The notes under the pieces are model-generated. The model saw nothing but the letters and a program-made list of their open reading frames with translations. It searched no databases and was not told the origin of the DNA. The position numbers and the translations under genes are program-made. From contig NZ_JAIOAO010000007.1 of the NCBI RefSeq assembly GCF_021190955.1, positions 1-64,000 on the forward strand: a DNA stretch of 64,000 bases, in the 5' to 3' direction. This DNA comes from Parachryseolinea silvisoli (GTDB lineage Bacteria > Bacteroidota > Bacteroidia > Cytophagales > Cyclobacteriaceae). Positions 53,444 to 62,210 of this stretch are shown here, piece by piece. Numbering within the stretch: the stretch's first letter is position 1; each line of letters starts with the position of its first letter.

Positions 53444-55089
53444 AAGAGCTGCTACATGATATGATCCTGCGTGGCGGTCTGCTTGTATTGCTTTACTGCA
53501 GCCTGCACGTTGCCGCCATCGCCCAGCAATCGCATATGATAGATCCGGCGAATGCTACTGACACGGTGGCCTGGAAAAAAGAAAGGGAGTTCAGGCCCGG
53601 CAGCACATTAAATAAGTACAGCAAGGTCTTTAAGACACTTCATGGCAAGAGTCGCAAAATCTACTTCCGCAAAACAGAGGGACTGCAAGAGATTGCGTAC
53701 AACGACAAAAGCCAAACGTATTATGGAAAAAATAGCACCCGCGCGCGGCCGGCGGATAGCACGGAAGTGATGGGCTGGCACCTGCACTGGATGGAAGCGG
53801 AGTGTCCTTACTATCCGTACAAACTTTTTTCTACCATCGGCTTTTTTGCGTATGACATCGACGCTCACAGCGGCGCGTGTACCGATGTCGACGCCATCCG
53901 GCAATGGCTAACGTCACCCGTACACGACTCGGCCCGTGTTCACCACACGAAGATGTTGCTGACATTAACCAGCTACAGTACGGAACGCAATAATACATTT
54001 TTGAACAATCCCCCTGCGTGGATGCTCTTGAGTGACAGTGTCCGGTCGCTGATCCGAATAAAAAAAGCCCACGGAATTGATCTCGACTTTAACGGCTTGC
54101 AACCGGCTATGAAATCCCGCTTCACCGAATTTATCCGATTCATTCGCAATAAACTGGGCGACAGTACTATCATCACCTTGCAAATACCATATAACGCCGC
54201 CCTGGGAGCCTATGATCTGAATGAGCTGAAACCGTTGATCAATACCTTTACGGTGCAGGGCTTTGATTATGAAAATCCCACGTGTGGTGGTGCCCCCCTG
54301 CCGATGGCGCCACTGCAATCTGGCGGCGAATGCCCCAGCCTCGAAAAAACAGTGAATGCGCTTCTACAGACCTTGCCGCCGGAAGACATCATTATCGGTT
54401 TCCCACTCTACGGCACTCGTTGGCAACGCAAGGCCTCTGGCTGGACTTCATTGGACAATATGCCCTACGAAAATATACGTGCGCAGTACAATGTGAACCG
54501 CGAAGAATATATCGAAACATACAGTGGCAGCAGTATGGTGCGCGACGGAAATGCCATACCCTATGAGGTGGTATGGTATGAAGGACACGAAAGCTTGAAT
54601 CGCAAGTTTTCCTGGATAAAAGAAAAAGGCCTTAAAGGAGCCGGACTTTGGGGCCTTGGTTACGATGGCAGCCACCCGGAAATATGGCATGCGGTCGAGT
54701 CTCATTTTGCGGCATCCCCCTGGCAAAAAATAGAGCCCATCGGCTATGACAACGGGCGATCGTATTCCCTAGTAGCGACCCTTTACCGCTACCGGAAATT
54801 TATCGGCGTATCGATCTTCATTATCATTGGATTCTTTCTGTTGGGCCTGCTCCTCTCGCTGCTGGACTGGCGTGTGCGCGGCGTATTTTTTCACAGTGGC
54901 GCTTACCGTGGTCTTTTTGCCTGTGGATTGATCGTGGTCGCGGTACTGGCCGTGTACCTCCTCTCGGACGAGACAAGCTCCTCCGGCAACAGCGGCTTGA
55001 GCATGTTTGCGTATGGTATACTATCCGGAGCGGTACTGGTCTATATCACCAGCACGGCATACCTGCGGTACAAAAACAAACTTCCGTAA
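53440..55089 (+). CDS. GH18 chitinase-fold protein lacking the catalytic Glu, membrane-anchored
   Basis: 549 aa: a signal peptide (about 1-29), a short domain, then a GH18 TIM-barrel (about 105-425) with MGWHLHWMEAE, KMLLTLTSYS, TVQGFDYENP, IIGFPLYGTRW and GLKGAGLWGLGYDG. In the GH18 active-site motif DGxDxDxE this protein has HGIDLDFN: His211 replaces the first Asp and Asn218 replaces the proton-donor Glu, while Asp214 and Asp216 remain. It is therefore probably a binding protein, not a chitinase. The C-terminus has three membrane spans (about 448-470, 490-506, 522-540). Co-located with DUF4407 and secreted partners, it may bind glycan while tied to the membrane. A sequence error at codon 218 cannot be excluded from one genome. 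Confidence 0.85.
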   Translation: MKELLHDMILRGGLLVLLYCSLHVAAIAQQSHMIDPANATDTVAWKKEREFRPGSTLNKYSKVFKTLHGKSRKIYFRKTEGLQEIAYNDKSQTYYGKNSTRARPADSTEVMGWHLHWMEAECPYYPYKLFSTIGFFAYDIDAHSGACTDVDAIRQWLTSPVHDSARVHHTKMLLTLTSYSTERNNTFLNNPPAWMLLSDSVRSLIRIKKAHGIDLDFNGLQPAMKSRFTEFIRFIRNKLGDSTIITLQIPYNAALGAYDLNELKPLINTFTVQGFDYENPTCGGAPLPMAPLQSGGECPSLEKTVNALLQTLPPEDIIIGFPLYGTRWQRKASGWTSLDNMPYENIRAQYNVNREEYIETYSGSSMVRDGNAIPYEVVWYEGHESLNRKFSWIKEKGLKGAGLWGLGYDGSHPEIWHAVESHFAASPWQKIEPIGYDNGRSYSLVATLYRYRKFIGVSIFIIIGFFLLGLLLSLLDWRVRGVFFHSGAYRGLFACGLIVVAVLAVYLLSDETSSSGNSGLSMFAYGILSGAVLVYITSTAYLRYKNKLP

Positions 55090-55092
55090 CGC

Positions 55093-55326
55093 ATGAAAGA
55101 CATTCTGGCAAAAGAGTTTTTATACTTATTTTTCGCGATTATCACCGCGATACCGGTGGCCTTTCTCTTCTTATATATGCTTCAACTGGATCCAGGCCAT
55201 ACGAGCGTCGCTGGCGACGAGCAGGTATTGGAAGTCGATATGATGCTCATTGGTGGAATATTGGGCTTTTTGGGAGTTTACCTGATCCGCCTGACGGTCT
55301 GGGCAGTGAAACAATTCGTTCAATAA
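55093..55326 (+). CDS. Small two-span membrane protein
   Basis: 77 aa with two hydrophobic segments (about 8-31 and 50-72) around a short acidic loop. It starts 3 bp after the GH18-like stop and 20 bp before the DUF4255 gene. No family is recognised. It closes the five-gene membrane block. Confidence 0.65.
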   Translation: MKDILAKEFLYLFFAIITAIPVAFLFLYMLQLDPGHTSVAGDEQVLEVDMMLIGGILGFLGVYLIRLTVWAVKQFVQ

Positions 55327-55346
55327 CAACCTGAAATAGACGCACC

Positions 55347-55919
55347 ATGATACAACATGTGTTACCGGTCATTATCGACGAGCTTAACGAATACCTAAAA
55401 TCACAGTTCAATGCTGTCGAAGATAAGGCTATACTTTCCGGCATTGTAGAGCAAGATGGCAGCCTGGCCCTCGAAAGCGGAAACAAGGTCGTGGCAACAT
55501 TGATTTTTATCGACAAAGAAACAACCTATAAAAGCGGACCGGGAACAACCTCTTCGGGTTTCGAGATCCTTCAATACTCTCCGCCGTTGAACATAAACCT
55601 CACCATTCTGTTTTCAGCGCTTTTTAGCAGAAATCACTATGTCGAATCCCTACGCTACATATCGGGTGTCATCTATTTCTTTCAATACAAGTCCCTGTTC
55701 ACGGGGCAAAATACGCCAAAGCTCGCCAAAGGCGTGGACAAGATTTATTTCGACCTGCTCTCTGTGTCACCCAGCGATATGATGAACTACTATTCGATGC
55801 TCGGCATAAAATACGTTCCCTCGGTCGTATACAAAGTACGAATGTTAACTTTTTCGCAAGACAACGTGGTGGCCGATTTACCAGCAATCCGTGGAATGGA
55901 TACAGGAACACAACACTAA
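55347..55919 (+). CDS. DUF4255 tail terminator (Afp16/Pvc16-like)
   Basis: 190 aa, soluble. It has the DUF4255/Pvc16 pattern: MIQHVLPVIIDELNEYL, SGFEILQYSPPLNINLTILF, then YVESLRYISGVIYFFQ and a C-terminal MMNYYSMLGIKYVPSVVYKV segment. In Afp and PVC this protein caps the distal end of the tube and sheath and stops their growth. The family is specific to contractile tails of this kind. It follows the membrane block by 20 bp and precedes a gap of about 130 bp. Confidence 0.9.
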   Translation: MIQHVLPVIIDELNEYLKSQFNAVEDKAILSGIVEQDGSLALESGNKVVATLIFIDKETTYKSGPGTTSSGFEILQYSPPLNINLTILFSALFSRNHYVESLRYISGVIYFFQYKSLFTGQNTPKLAKGVDKIYFDLLSVSPSDMMNYYSMLGIKYVPSVVYKVRMLTFSQDNVVADLPAIRGMDTGTQH

Positions 55920-56048
55920 TAATTGATCAACTGACACCAAAACGATACAAAACAAATATATTCTAAAAAAAGGTATATATACCCTATTTTCATTTGCATA
56001 TTCCTATTACATTAGAGCAAGTTTCGTTACCATCTACTACCTGAACCT
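55920..56048. other. Short gap with palindrome, possible start of the structural operon
   Basis: 129 AT-rich bp with a 12-bp perfect palindrome GGTATATATACC (55972-55983) and a TTCATTTG box (55989-55996, one mismatch to TAnnTTTG) but no well-placed TTTG partner. Transcription of the sheath-tube-baseplate genes may start here. Confidence 0.3.
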
Positions 56049-57083
56049 ATGTTACGCTTTAAGCAGTTGTGGCAAGTCGATTTTATTCACCAATATTATA
56101 CTGTCCGGTCGTATCAGCCGTTCAGGGTTATCCCTACCCCTGCCACCGCACGGCAAATGCAAGCCTATGGACTTCTTATGAAAGATTCCGCTCGTGGTTT
56201 TTTCATCGCATCGAAAGCACAGGACGCTGTCACAGACTTGCAATACCTTCTGTACAAACCTGTTAAGCTGGTGTTTACGATAACGTGTGATGACCCGCTC
56301 TTATTAAATTACTCCAGTCTTTCCATTGAAGATGTCGCGCAAAGCTTTCTACTCAGCAATCAGTACGAGGCAACCGACGGGACCACGTACCTTCATATGG
56401 GCGTGCAGCTTTCCGAGGCGGACCTCATTATACCGGTCACCGGCTACAACGACCTGGATGCCTACTTCAACCCTGAAGACGCTATATCGTGTTACCTTAT
56501 AAATAAGGTAAACTCCAGTACTCCGTTCTTTACGGGCACCTATGAAGCGTTTAAAGCTGCGCAGACATTTGATACACTACTGGACATGCCTCATTTTACT
56601 ATCCGCCATTCCGGCACGTCTGATGTATTGAATTTTTATGCCTGGGCGAACCGGTTAAGGAACGTTTTCGCGGTCCTGGAAATGACCCTTACGCCGCCGA
56701 TGGCGACGGCACCAAACCCCACTCGTTATGTAGTTACCATTGGAGCCCGGGCTATCTCCTGGCGGTATAATATTATAGAGAAGCCCCAACGGTCATTCAG
56801 TGATTTTATTCTGTACGCCGGCAAACAGCCGTTGTCGCTAAAACCGATCACGACACGTACACTGGCCGACGGCTCGACTGCGGTTATTCTGGAACCGGTC
56901 GATCCCATTCTGCTTTCAGAGACATATGACGCACCGTTTGAAATAGAATTTAACCAAACAGACAGTAAAGCCGGGAAGCTAAGCTCACGCCGCAGGTTAG
57001 GGCTTCCGATTCCCGATATCGAACGAATCAAGATAAGCGCGCACCATGCCAGCGCCTATTCTGACATGTATATACACATCTAA
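56049..57083 (+). CDS. Unassigned eCIS-locus protein upstream of the sheath
   Basis: 344 aa, soluble, no leader. The sequence is mixed alpha/beta with beta-rich segments (FTITCDDPLLLNYSSLSIED, RYVVTIGARAISWRYNIIEK) and ends in an exposed basic tail (SKAGKLSSRRRLGLPIPDIE). I recognise no family. It lies between the terminator and the single sheath gene (18-bp gap), so a cap adaptor, sheath partner or locus-specific structural protein is plausible. AlgoCIS-type particles are known to have extra cap-adaptor parts, which makes this worth comparing. Function is unproven. Confidence 0.8.
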   Translation: MLRFKQLWQVDFIHQYYTVRSYQPFRVIPTPATARQMQAYGLLMKDSARGFFIASKAQDAVTDLQYLLYKPVKLVFTITCDDPLLLNYSSLSIEDVAQSFLLSNQYEATDGTTYLHMGVQLSEADLIIPVTGYNDLDAYFNPEDAISCYLINKVNSSTPFFTGTYEAFKAAQTFDTLLDMPHFTIRHSGTSDVLNFYAWANRLRNVFAVLEMTLTPPMATAPNPTRYVVTIGARAISWRYNIIEKPQRSFSDFILYAGKQPLSLKPITTRTLADGSTAVILEPVDPILLSETYDAPFEIEFNQTDSKAGKLSSRRRLGLPIPDIERIKISAHHASAYSDMYIHI

Positions 57084-57101
57084 TCACCTAATCTCACGAT
57101 T

Positions 57102-58592
57102 ATGCCACAAGTTTATGCCACCCCAGGGGTGTACATTGAAGAAAAGAGCGCATTTGCCAGCTCGGCTGTGCCCGTCGCGACAGCGGTACCCGCGTTTATC
57201 GGGTACACGGAGAAAGCGATCCGAAATAACAAATCCATCATCAACGTTCCAACCCGTCTCACGTCGCTGAACGAGTATCATGAGATCTTTGGCGGCGCGC
57301 CAAAAATTCAGTTCGATTTGCTGGACGGTGAGAATGGAGAACCTTTTAAGGTTGAGGTGAAGCGTGAAACTAACTTTTATCTCTACAACACGCTGCGCTT
57401 GTTCTTCTCCAATGGCGGGTCCACCTGCTACATCATTGCCGTGGGAACCTATGACTACACCAAAGGCGTAGAGACGGCCACGCTTAATCCGGCGGAAAAT
57501 GACAAGGGTCTGAAAACGTTGTTAAAGGAATTTGAACCTACTATGGTGGTGATTCCCGATGCCGTACTGCTCGGCGAAGCAGACTGTTTCAGCCTGCAAC
57601 AGGCGATGGTCATGCATTGCGGCTTTGACATGCGCAATCGGGTTGCTTTGCTGGATGTGTACAATGGCTATTTATCCAGAACCATGGCCGATGACGATGT
57701 GATCACCAAGTTTCGCGAAGGCATCGGCATCAATCACCTGCAATGGGCGGCGGCGTATTATCCATGGGTGGAAAGCACCGTGGTACCGCTCACCGAAATA
57801 GACCTGGCGAACTTTGCAAACCCCGACGTCTTAAAGACCAAGCTGACCGAGTCGCTGAGCAAGGACAAGGCCGATGAAAAAAAGACTGCCGCCATCGCAC
57901 TGGAGATCGAAAAGATCGGCGCGGCCGATACCGATGTCGTGGCACTTCATCAAACACTGTTCACAGCCGTGCCGCTATATAAAGCTATCCTCACGGAAGT
58001 CAGGCAAAAAATAAATATACTTCCTCCCAGTGGTGCCATGGCCGGCGTACTGACGATGGTCGACAACGCCGTAGGGGTAGCCAAATCGCCCGCCAACGTA
58101 TCGATGGGATCGGTGGTGAAACCCACTGTCAATATCACCAACGCCATTCAGGAAGACCTGAACCTGCCGCTCAACGGCAAGGCGGTGAACGCCATTCGTA
58201 GTTTTCCCGGTAAAGGTGTGCTGGTATGGGGCGCGCGTACCCTGGACGGTAACAGCCAGGACTGGCGATACCTCAGCGTGCGCCGCACGGTCATTATGAT
58301 CGAACAGTCGCTCAAGATTGCCGCGGAAGCGTATGTATTCGAGCCCAACGTATCGAACACCTGGGTGACTGTAAAAGGTATGATGAGCAACTTCCTGACC
58401 GATCAATGGAAGCGCGGCTCGCTGGCCGGCGCCATACCCGAGGATGCCTTCAGCGTCGATATCGGCCTGGGCGTAACGATGACTCCTACGGATGTTCTGG
58501 ATGGTATCATGCGAATCACGGTGCGGCTTGCCGTCGTAAGACCAGCCGAATTTATCGTGATCACGTTCCAGCAACAAATGCAAAAATCATAA
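57102..58592 (+). CDS. Contractile sheath protein (Afp2-4-like)
   Basis: 496 aa, soluble. Its start (PQVYATPGVYIEEKSAFAS, then VPAFIGYTE) and end (KAVNAIRSFPGKGVLVWGAR, then WRYLSVRRTVIMIEQSLK) match the phage-tail-sheath family. These conserved N- and C-terminal handshake regions link neighbouring subunits. It is the only sheath gene visible, whereas Afp and PVC carry three; a single sheath type agrees with simpler systems such as AlgoCIS. The sheath contracts to drive the tube through the target membrane. Confidence 0.96.
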   Translation: MPQVYATPGVYIEEKSAFASSAVPVATAVPAFIGYTEKAIRNNKSIINVPTRLTSLNEYHEIFGGAPKIQFDLLDGENGEPFKVEVKRETNFYLYNTLRLFFSNGGSTCYIIAVGTYDYTKGVETATLNPAENDKGLKTLLKEFEPTMVVIPDAVLLGEADCFSLQQAMVMHCGFDMRNRVALLDVYNGYLSRTMADDDVITKFREGIGINHLQWAAAYYPWVESTVVPLTEIDLANFANPDVLKTKLTESLSKDKADEKKTAAIALEIEKIGAADTDVVALHQTLFTAVPLYKAILTEVRQKINILPPSGAMAGVLTMVDNAVGVAKSPANVSMGSVVKPTVNITNAIQEDLNLPLNGKAVNAIRSFPGKGVLVWGARTLDGNSQDWRYLSVRRTVIMIEQSLKIAAEAYVFEPNVSNTWVTVKGMMSNFLTDQWKRGSLAGAIPEDAFSVDIGLGVTMTPTDVLDGIMRITVRLAVVRPAEFIVITFQQQMQKS

Positions 58593-58622
58593 CCCTAACA
58601 TCTCTCCTTAAACTCAATAATT

Positions 58623-59075
58623 ATGGCAGGCGAAAAACAGGACAATGTATGGCCCTTACCGAAATTCTATTTCAGTGTGGAAGTAGAGGGTGGTATGACG
58701 GCTTCCTTTCAAGAAGTATCGGGCCTCGATGCTGAAGTTGATGTGTTCGAATACCGGCACGGTGACAGTAAAGACTTTACCAAGATTAAAATGCCGGGAC
58801 TAAAAAAATATAGCGACGTCACGCTGAAGAAGGGCCATTTTACCGGCGACATTCAGTTCTTTGAATGGTTCAGTAAAAACCAGTTAAACACCATCGAGCG
58901 CAAGGGTGTAACGATCAAGTTACTCAACGAAGGCGGAAACACAGAAATTGTCTGGACGCTCACCAACGCGTTCCCGAAATCGGTTAAATCGACTGATCTC
59001 AACTCGGGCAGTAGTGACGCGGCCATCGAGCAATTGGTGTTGGCGCATGAGGGCCTGGTGATCGCGAAAGGCTGA
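58623..59075 (+). CDS. Inner tube protein (Afp1/5-like)
   Basis: 150 aa of the gp19/Hcp-like tube family: LPKFYFSVEVEGGMTASFQE, VSGLDAEVDVFEYRHG, then LKKYSDVTLKKGHFTGD and the C-terminal WTLTNAFPKSV strand. Stacked hexamers of this protein form the tube inside the sheath. It sits 30 bp after the sheath gene and 9 bp before a second tube gene. Confidence 0.95.
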   Translation: MAGEKQDNVWPLPKFYFSVEVEGGMTASFQEVSGLDAEVDVFEYRHGDSKDFTKIKMPGLKKYSDVTLKKGHFTGDIQFFEWFSKNQLNTIERKGVTIKLLNEGGNTEIVWTLTNAFPKSVKSTDLNSGSSDAAIEQLVLAHEGLVIAKG

Positions 59076-59084
59076 TCCTAACCT

Positions 59085-59561
59085 ATGGCAGTAACCCAAA
59101 CGACCGGAGAACCCTACCCGCTGGTAGGGTTCTACTTTAGTGTTTCATTCAGCGGCATCAACGATACAAACGATGTAAAATTCAAAGAAATATCGGGTAT
59201 TAGTATGTCGCTGGAAGTGCAAAATATAGCACAGGGTGGTGACAGTGGTTTCGTTGTGACGCTGCCGCAGAAAACAACTTTCAGCGACCTGGAATTAAAA
59301 AGAGGCTTGTTATCGGCATCGTCTGCCGTAACCGCGTGGTGCTACAGCTGGCTCCTGAACGACTATTCTCAACCAATAGAGAAGAAAACGGTATCGCTGA
59401 AGTTGCTCAATAAAGATGGCGCAGCCGTTATGACCTGGCAGTTTAACGAAGCCTACCCCGTGAAACTTGATATCAGTAGCTTCAGCTCCACCGCCTCGGG
59501 CGACGCCGCCCTGGTGGTTGAAAGCATCAAGCTGAAGTATAGCACCATCAAAATTATATAA
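59085..59561 (+). CDS. Second tube protein (tube initiator-like)
   Basis: 158 aa, paralog of the preceding tube protein: YPLVGFYFSVSFSGIN, FKEISGISMSLEVQNIAQGG, TTFSDLELKRGLLS and WQFNEAYPVKL. In Afp and PVC a second, less abundant tube protein forms the layer joining spike hub and main tube. Similar length and order support the same role here. Confidence 0.92.
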   Translation: MAVTQTTGEPYPLVGFYFSVSFSGINDTNDVKFKEISGISMSLEVQNIAQGGDSGFVVTLPQKTTFSDLELKRGLLSASSAVTAWCYSWLLNDYSQPIEKKTVSLKLLNKDGAAVMTWQFNEAYPVKLDISSFSSTASGDAALVVESIKLKYSTIKII

Positions 59562-59563
59562 TC

Positions 59564-59734
59564 ATGCCGCTGGATGTCAAAGAATTTATCATACAGGCAA
59601 AGTTTGAGGACGAAGCGGAAAGTCCCGCGGCCGTGCAACAGCAGGCTACCGATTACAGAACGATGAAAGAAGAGATCATCAGTGACTGCCTCGAAAAGAT
59701 AGAGGAGCTTTTACGTAAACGTGACCGGCGATAA
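59564..59734 (+). CDS. DUF5908 small protein
   Basis: A 56-aa protein, ATG 59564 to TAA 59734, starting MPLDVKEFIIQAKFEDEAES and ending in a charged helix (LEKIEELLRKRDRR). Start pattern, length and place between tube and LysM adaptor match DUF5908, a short family seen in Bacteroidota contractile-system loci. It starts 2 bp after the tube stop and ends 2 bp before the next gene. Function unknown; a chaperone or hub-associated role is a guess. Confidence 0.8.
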   Translation: MPLDVKEFIIQAKFEDEAESPAAVQQQATDYRTMKEEIISDCLEKIEELLRKRDRR

Positions 59735-59736
59735 TC

Positions 59737-60414
59737 ATGGCCACTAGTGGGAAGCGGGAAAAAATGGTGATTGAGGGCTACGAAGCGCCGGACTTTACAG
59801 CCAAGGTGGCTGATGATTATATTTTTCAGATCAATCCTGAAAAGTATGATCGCACGCAGGAGTCCTCTGTGAAAGAAGACACCCGGCGATTGGCCAATGG
59901 AGATAGTATCCCCTCGAATAAATCCGTCGACCAGGAGTACCTGACACTGGACTTCTATATAGACTCTACCGGAGCCGTCGGCGGCTGCGACGATGTGGAA
60001 GCTAATATCAAAGCCTTGAAAAAACTGTGTGTGGATGTGAATGGGAAAATACACCGGGCGAACTACCTCAAGGTACGCTGGGGAACCGATTTTACATTCC
60101 CCTGTGAGATGACTGAGCTGAAAACGGATTTTGTCTTATTCAAGCCCGATGGAACGCCGGTACGGGCCAAGGTGATGGCGAAGTTGCGGCAATTTATCGA
60201 CGCCGACGCTAAGGCAAAACAAAATAACCTCAGCTCGCCAGACCTATCTCATATCAAAACGGTTGTGGATGGCGACACGCTGCCCATGCTTTGCCACAAC
60301 GTATACGGAGATCCTAAATATTATATACAGGTTGCCGCTTATAACCATCTGATCAATTTCAACGTCCTTACCCCCGGGCAAAGGATAATTTTTCCCCGTT
60401 TAACCGATGATTAA
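59737..60414 (+). CDS. LysM hub adaptor (Afp7-like)
   Basis: 225 aa. The N-terminal part has the phage gp53-like fold signature FQINPEKYDRTQESSVKED and TLDFYIDSTGAVGG. The C-terminus is a LysM motif (VVDGDTLPMLCHNVYGDPKY, then LTPGQRIIFPRL). In Afp and PVC this protein joins the tube initiator to the spike hub within the baseplate. Its stop overlaps the VgrG-like gene by 8 bp. Confidence 0.93.
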   Translation: MATSGKREKMVIEGYEAPDFTAKVADDYIFQINPEKYDRTQESSVKEDTRRLANGDSIPSNKSVDQEYLTLDFYIDSTGAVGGCDDVEANIKALKKLCVDVNGKIHRANYLKVRWGTDFTFPCEMTELKTDFVLFKPDGTPVRAKVMAKLRQFIDADAKAKQNNLSSPDLSHIKTVVDGDTLPMLCHNVYGDPKYYIQVAAYNHLINFNVLTPGQRIIFPRLTDD

Positions 60415-62200
60415 GTCCCCCTTAAACGCCAAGAGCGATCTGCCTACATATACCATCCTGATCGACGGCACCGCGATTAAGGACACATACCTCGTGCTGA
60501 GCATTTCCGTCACGAAAGCCATCAACAGTATCAATGAGGCAAAGGTTGTGTTGCTGGACGGCGACACGACCACAGGAACGTTTGAGGCAAGCGAATCCGA
60601 TGACTTTGTGCCGGGCAAAAAAATCGAGATCAGCCTGGGCTACCACAGCACGAACGAAACGGTATTCAAAGGCATTATCACGGCACAAAGCATAAAAGTT
60701 CGAAGTCGTGTCAACCAGCTCGTTTCACAGCTGACGTTGCAATGTATGGACGAAGCTGTTAAGCTTACTGTCGGGAGAAAGAGCAAATATTTTAAAGACA
60801 AGAAGGACAGCGAGATTATCAGCTCCATCCTGACAGAAGCAGGCATCACCAAAAAAGTAGATGCCACGACGTTTGCATACAAGAAGATGGTTCAATACGA
60901 CTGCACGGATTGGGACTTCATTGTTTCGCGCGCGGATGTCAATGGATTTATTGCGATCTGCAACGACGGCACACTGGAAGTGACGGCGCCGGTCCTCAGC
61001 GGAACCGCCGACCTGGCGGTGACCTACGGCATCGACATCATCGATTTTGCGGCCGACCTCGATGCACAATATCAAATTGACAGTGTGTCGTCCACCGCCT
61101 GGGATGGCACCATGCTCCAGGTAACCACCGGGACATCCGCCGAGCCCAGTGTGAATGCCCACGGAAACATCACGGGTAAAAAGCTTTCGGAAGTACTGGG
61201 CTCGAAAGTATATACATTACAATCTGCCGTGCCGGAAGATGCGTCTGTACTCAAAGGCTGGGCAAATGCCAAGTTGCAACAAATGCGACTGGCAAAAATA
61301 CAGGGGTATGTAACGTTCCCCGGCAATGCCGCGCCCAAACTGGGCAAGCTACTTCAGCTCAACAGCTTCGGCACACGCTTTAACGGCGACGCGTTTATTT
61401 CCGGTGTACACCATACTTTGGAAGAGGGCACCTGGGTCACACGCGTGAACTTTGGTCTTGAGCCGGCATTCTTTACCGAAACCAAAAAGATCCTCGCTCC
61501 TGCGGCCGCTGGCGCATTGCCTGCAGCACCAGGGTTACAGATCGGCACGGTAAAACAAATCGACCAGGATACCGACGGCGAATACAGAATTCTGGTGGAT
61601 CTACCCATGGTGGAAGCCACCGGCATCGGCATCTGGGCACGACTGTCCCATCCCTACGCCACCGACGGTGCGGGCTTCTATTTTCTGCCCGAGGTAAGCG
61701 ACGAGGTGGTGCTGGGATTTCTGAATGAAGACCCGCGCTTCCCCGTGATCATTGGCTCCTTGTACGGGAAAAAGAAAAAACCACCTTATACACCCGAAAG
61801 TAAAAACAACACGAAGGGCTTCGTGAGTAAAAGCAAGCTGAAGCTCACCTTCGACGAAGAAAAGAAAAGTATCACGCTGGAAACACCGGGAGGAAATAAG
61901 GTCATTCTGGATGACGATGGAAAATCGCTTACGATCCAGGATCAAAACAAGAACAAGATCACACTCTCTGCCGACGGCATTGTCTTCGACAGCGCGAAGG
62001 ACGTCAAGTTCACCGCGAAGGGTAATTTTTCGATCGACGCGATAGATCTCGTCGCCAACGCCAAGGGCGATGTGAACCTGGCCGGAAACAACATCAACGC
62101 CAAGGCTAAGCTAGCGCTGTTGGCGCAGGGAACGGCACAGGCCACCTTGAAGGCTTCCGGGCAGGTGGAAGTAAAAGGTGGCATGGTCATGATTAACTAA
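60407..62200 (+). CDS. VgrG-like spike protein (Afp8-like)
   Basis: 597 aa. The N-terminal hub (about 10-365) resembles gp27, the OB-fold follows (QIGTVKQIDQDTDGEYRILV, about 382; DEVVLGFLNEDPRFPVIIGS, about 443), and the C-terminus (about 480-597) is a repetitive gp5-type beta-prism (LETPGGNKVILDDDGKSLTI, KDVKFTAKGNFSID). A trimer should form the spike that carries the PAAR tip. No extra C-terminal effector domain is present. It ends 10 bp before the PAAR gene. Confidence 0.94.
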   Translation: MIKSPLNAKSDLPTYTILIDGTAIKDTYLVLSISVTKAINSINEAKVVLLDGDTTTGTFEASESDDFVPGKKIEISLGYHSTNETVFKGIITAQSIKVRSRVNQLVSQLTLQCMDEAVKLTVGRKSKYFKDKKDSEIISSILTEAGITKKVDATTFAYKKMVQYDCTDWDFIVSRADVNGFIAICNDGTLEVTAPVLSGTADLAVTYGIDIIDFAADLDAQYQIDSVSSTAWDGTMLQVTTGTSAEPSVNAHGNITGKKLSEVLGSKVYTLQSAVPEDASVLKGWANAKLQQMRLAKIQGYVTFPGNAAPKLGKLLQLNSFGTRFNGDAFISGVHHTLEEGTWVTRVNFGLEPAFFTETKKILAPAAAGALPAAPGLQIGTVKQIDQDTDGEYRILVDLPMVEATGIGIWARLSHPYATDGAGFYFLPEVSDEVVLGFLNEDPRFPVIIGSLYGKKKKPPYTPESKNNTKGFVSKSKLKLTFDEEKKSITLETPGGNKVILDDDGKSLTIQDQNKNKITLSADGIVFDSAKDVKFTAKGNFSIDAIDLVANAKGDVNLAGNNINAKAKLALLAQGTAQATLKASGQVEVKGGMVMIN

Positions 62201-62210
62201 TATTTCGCGT

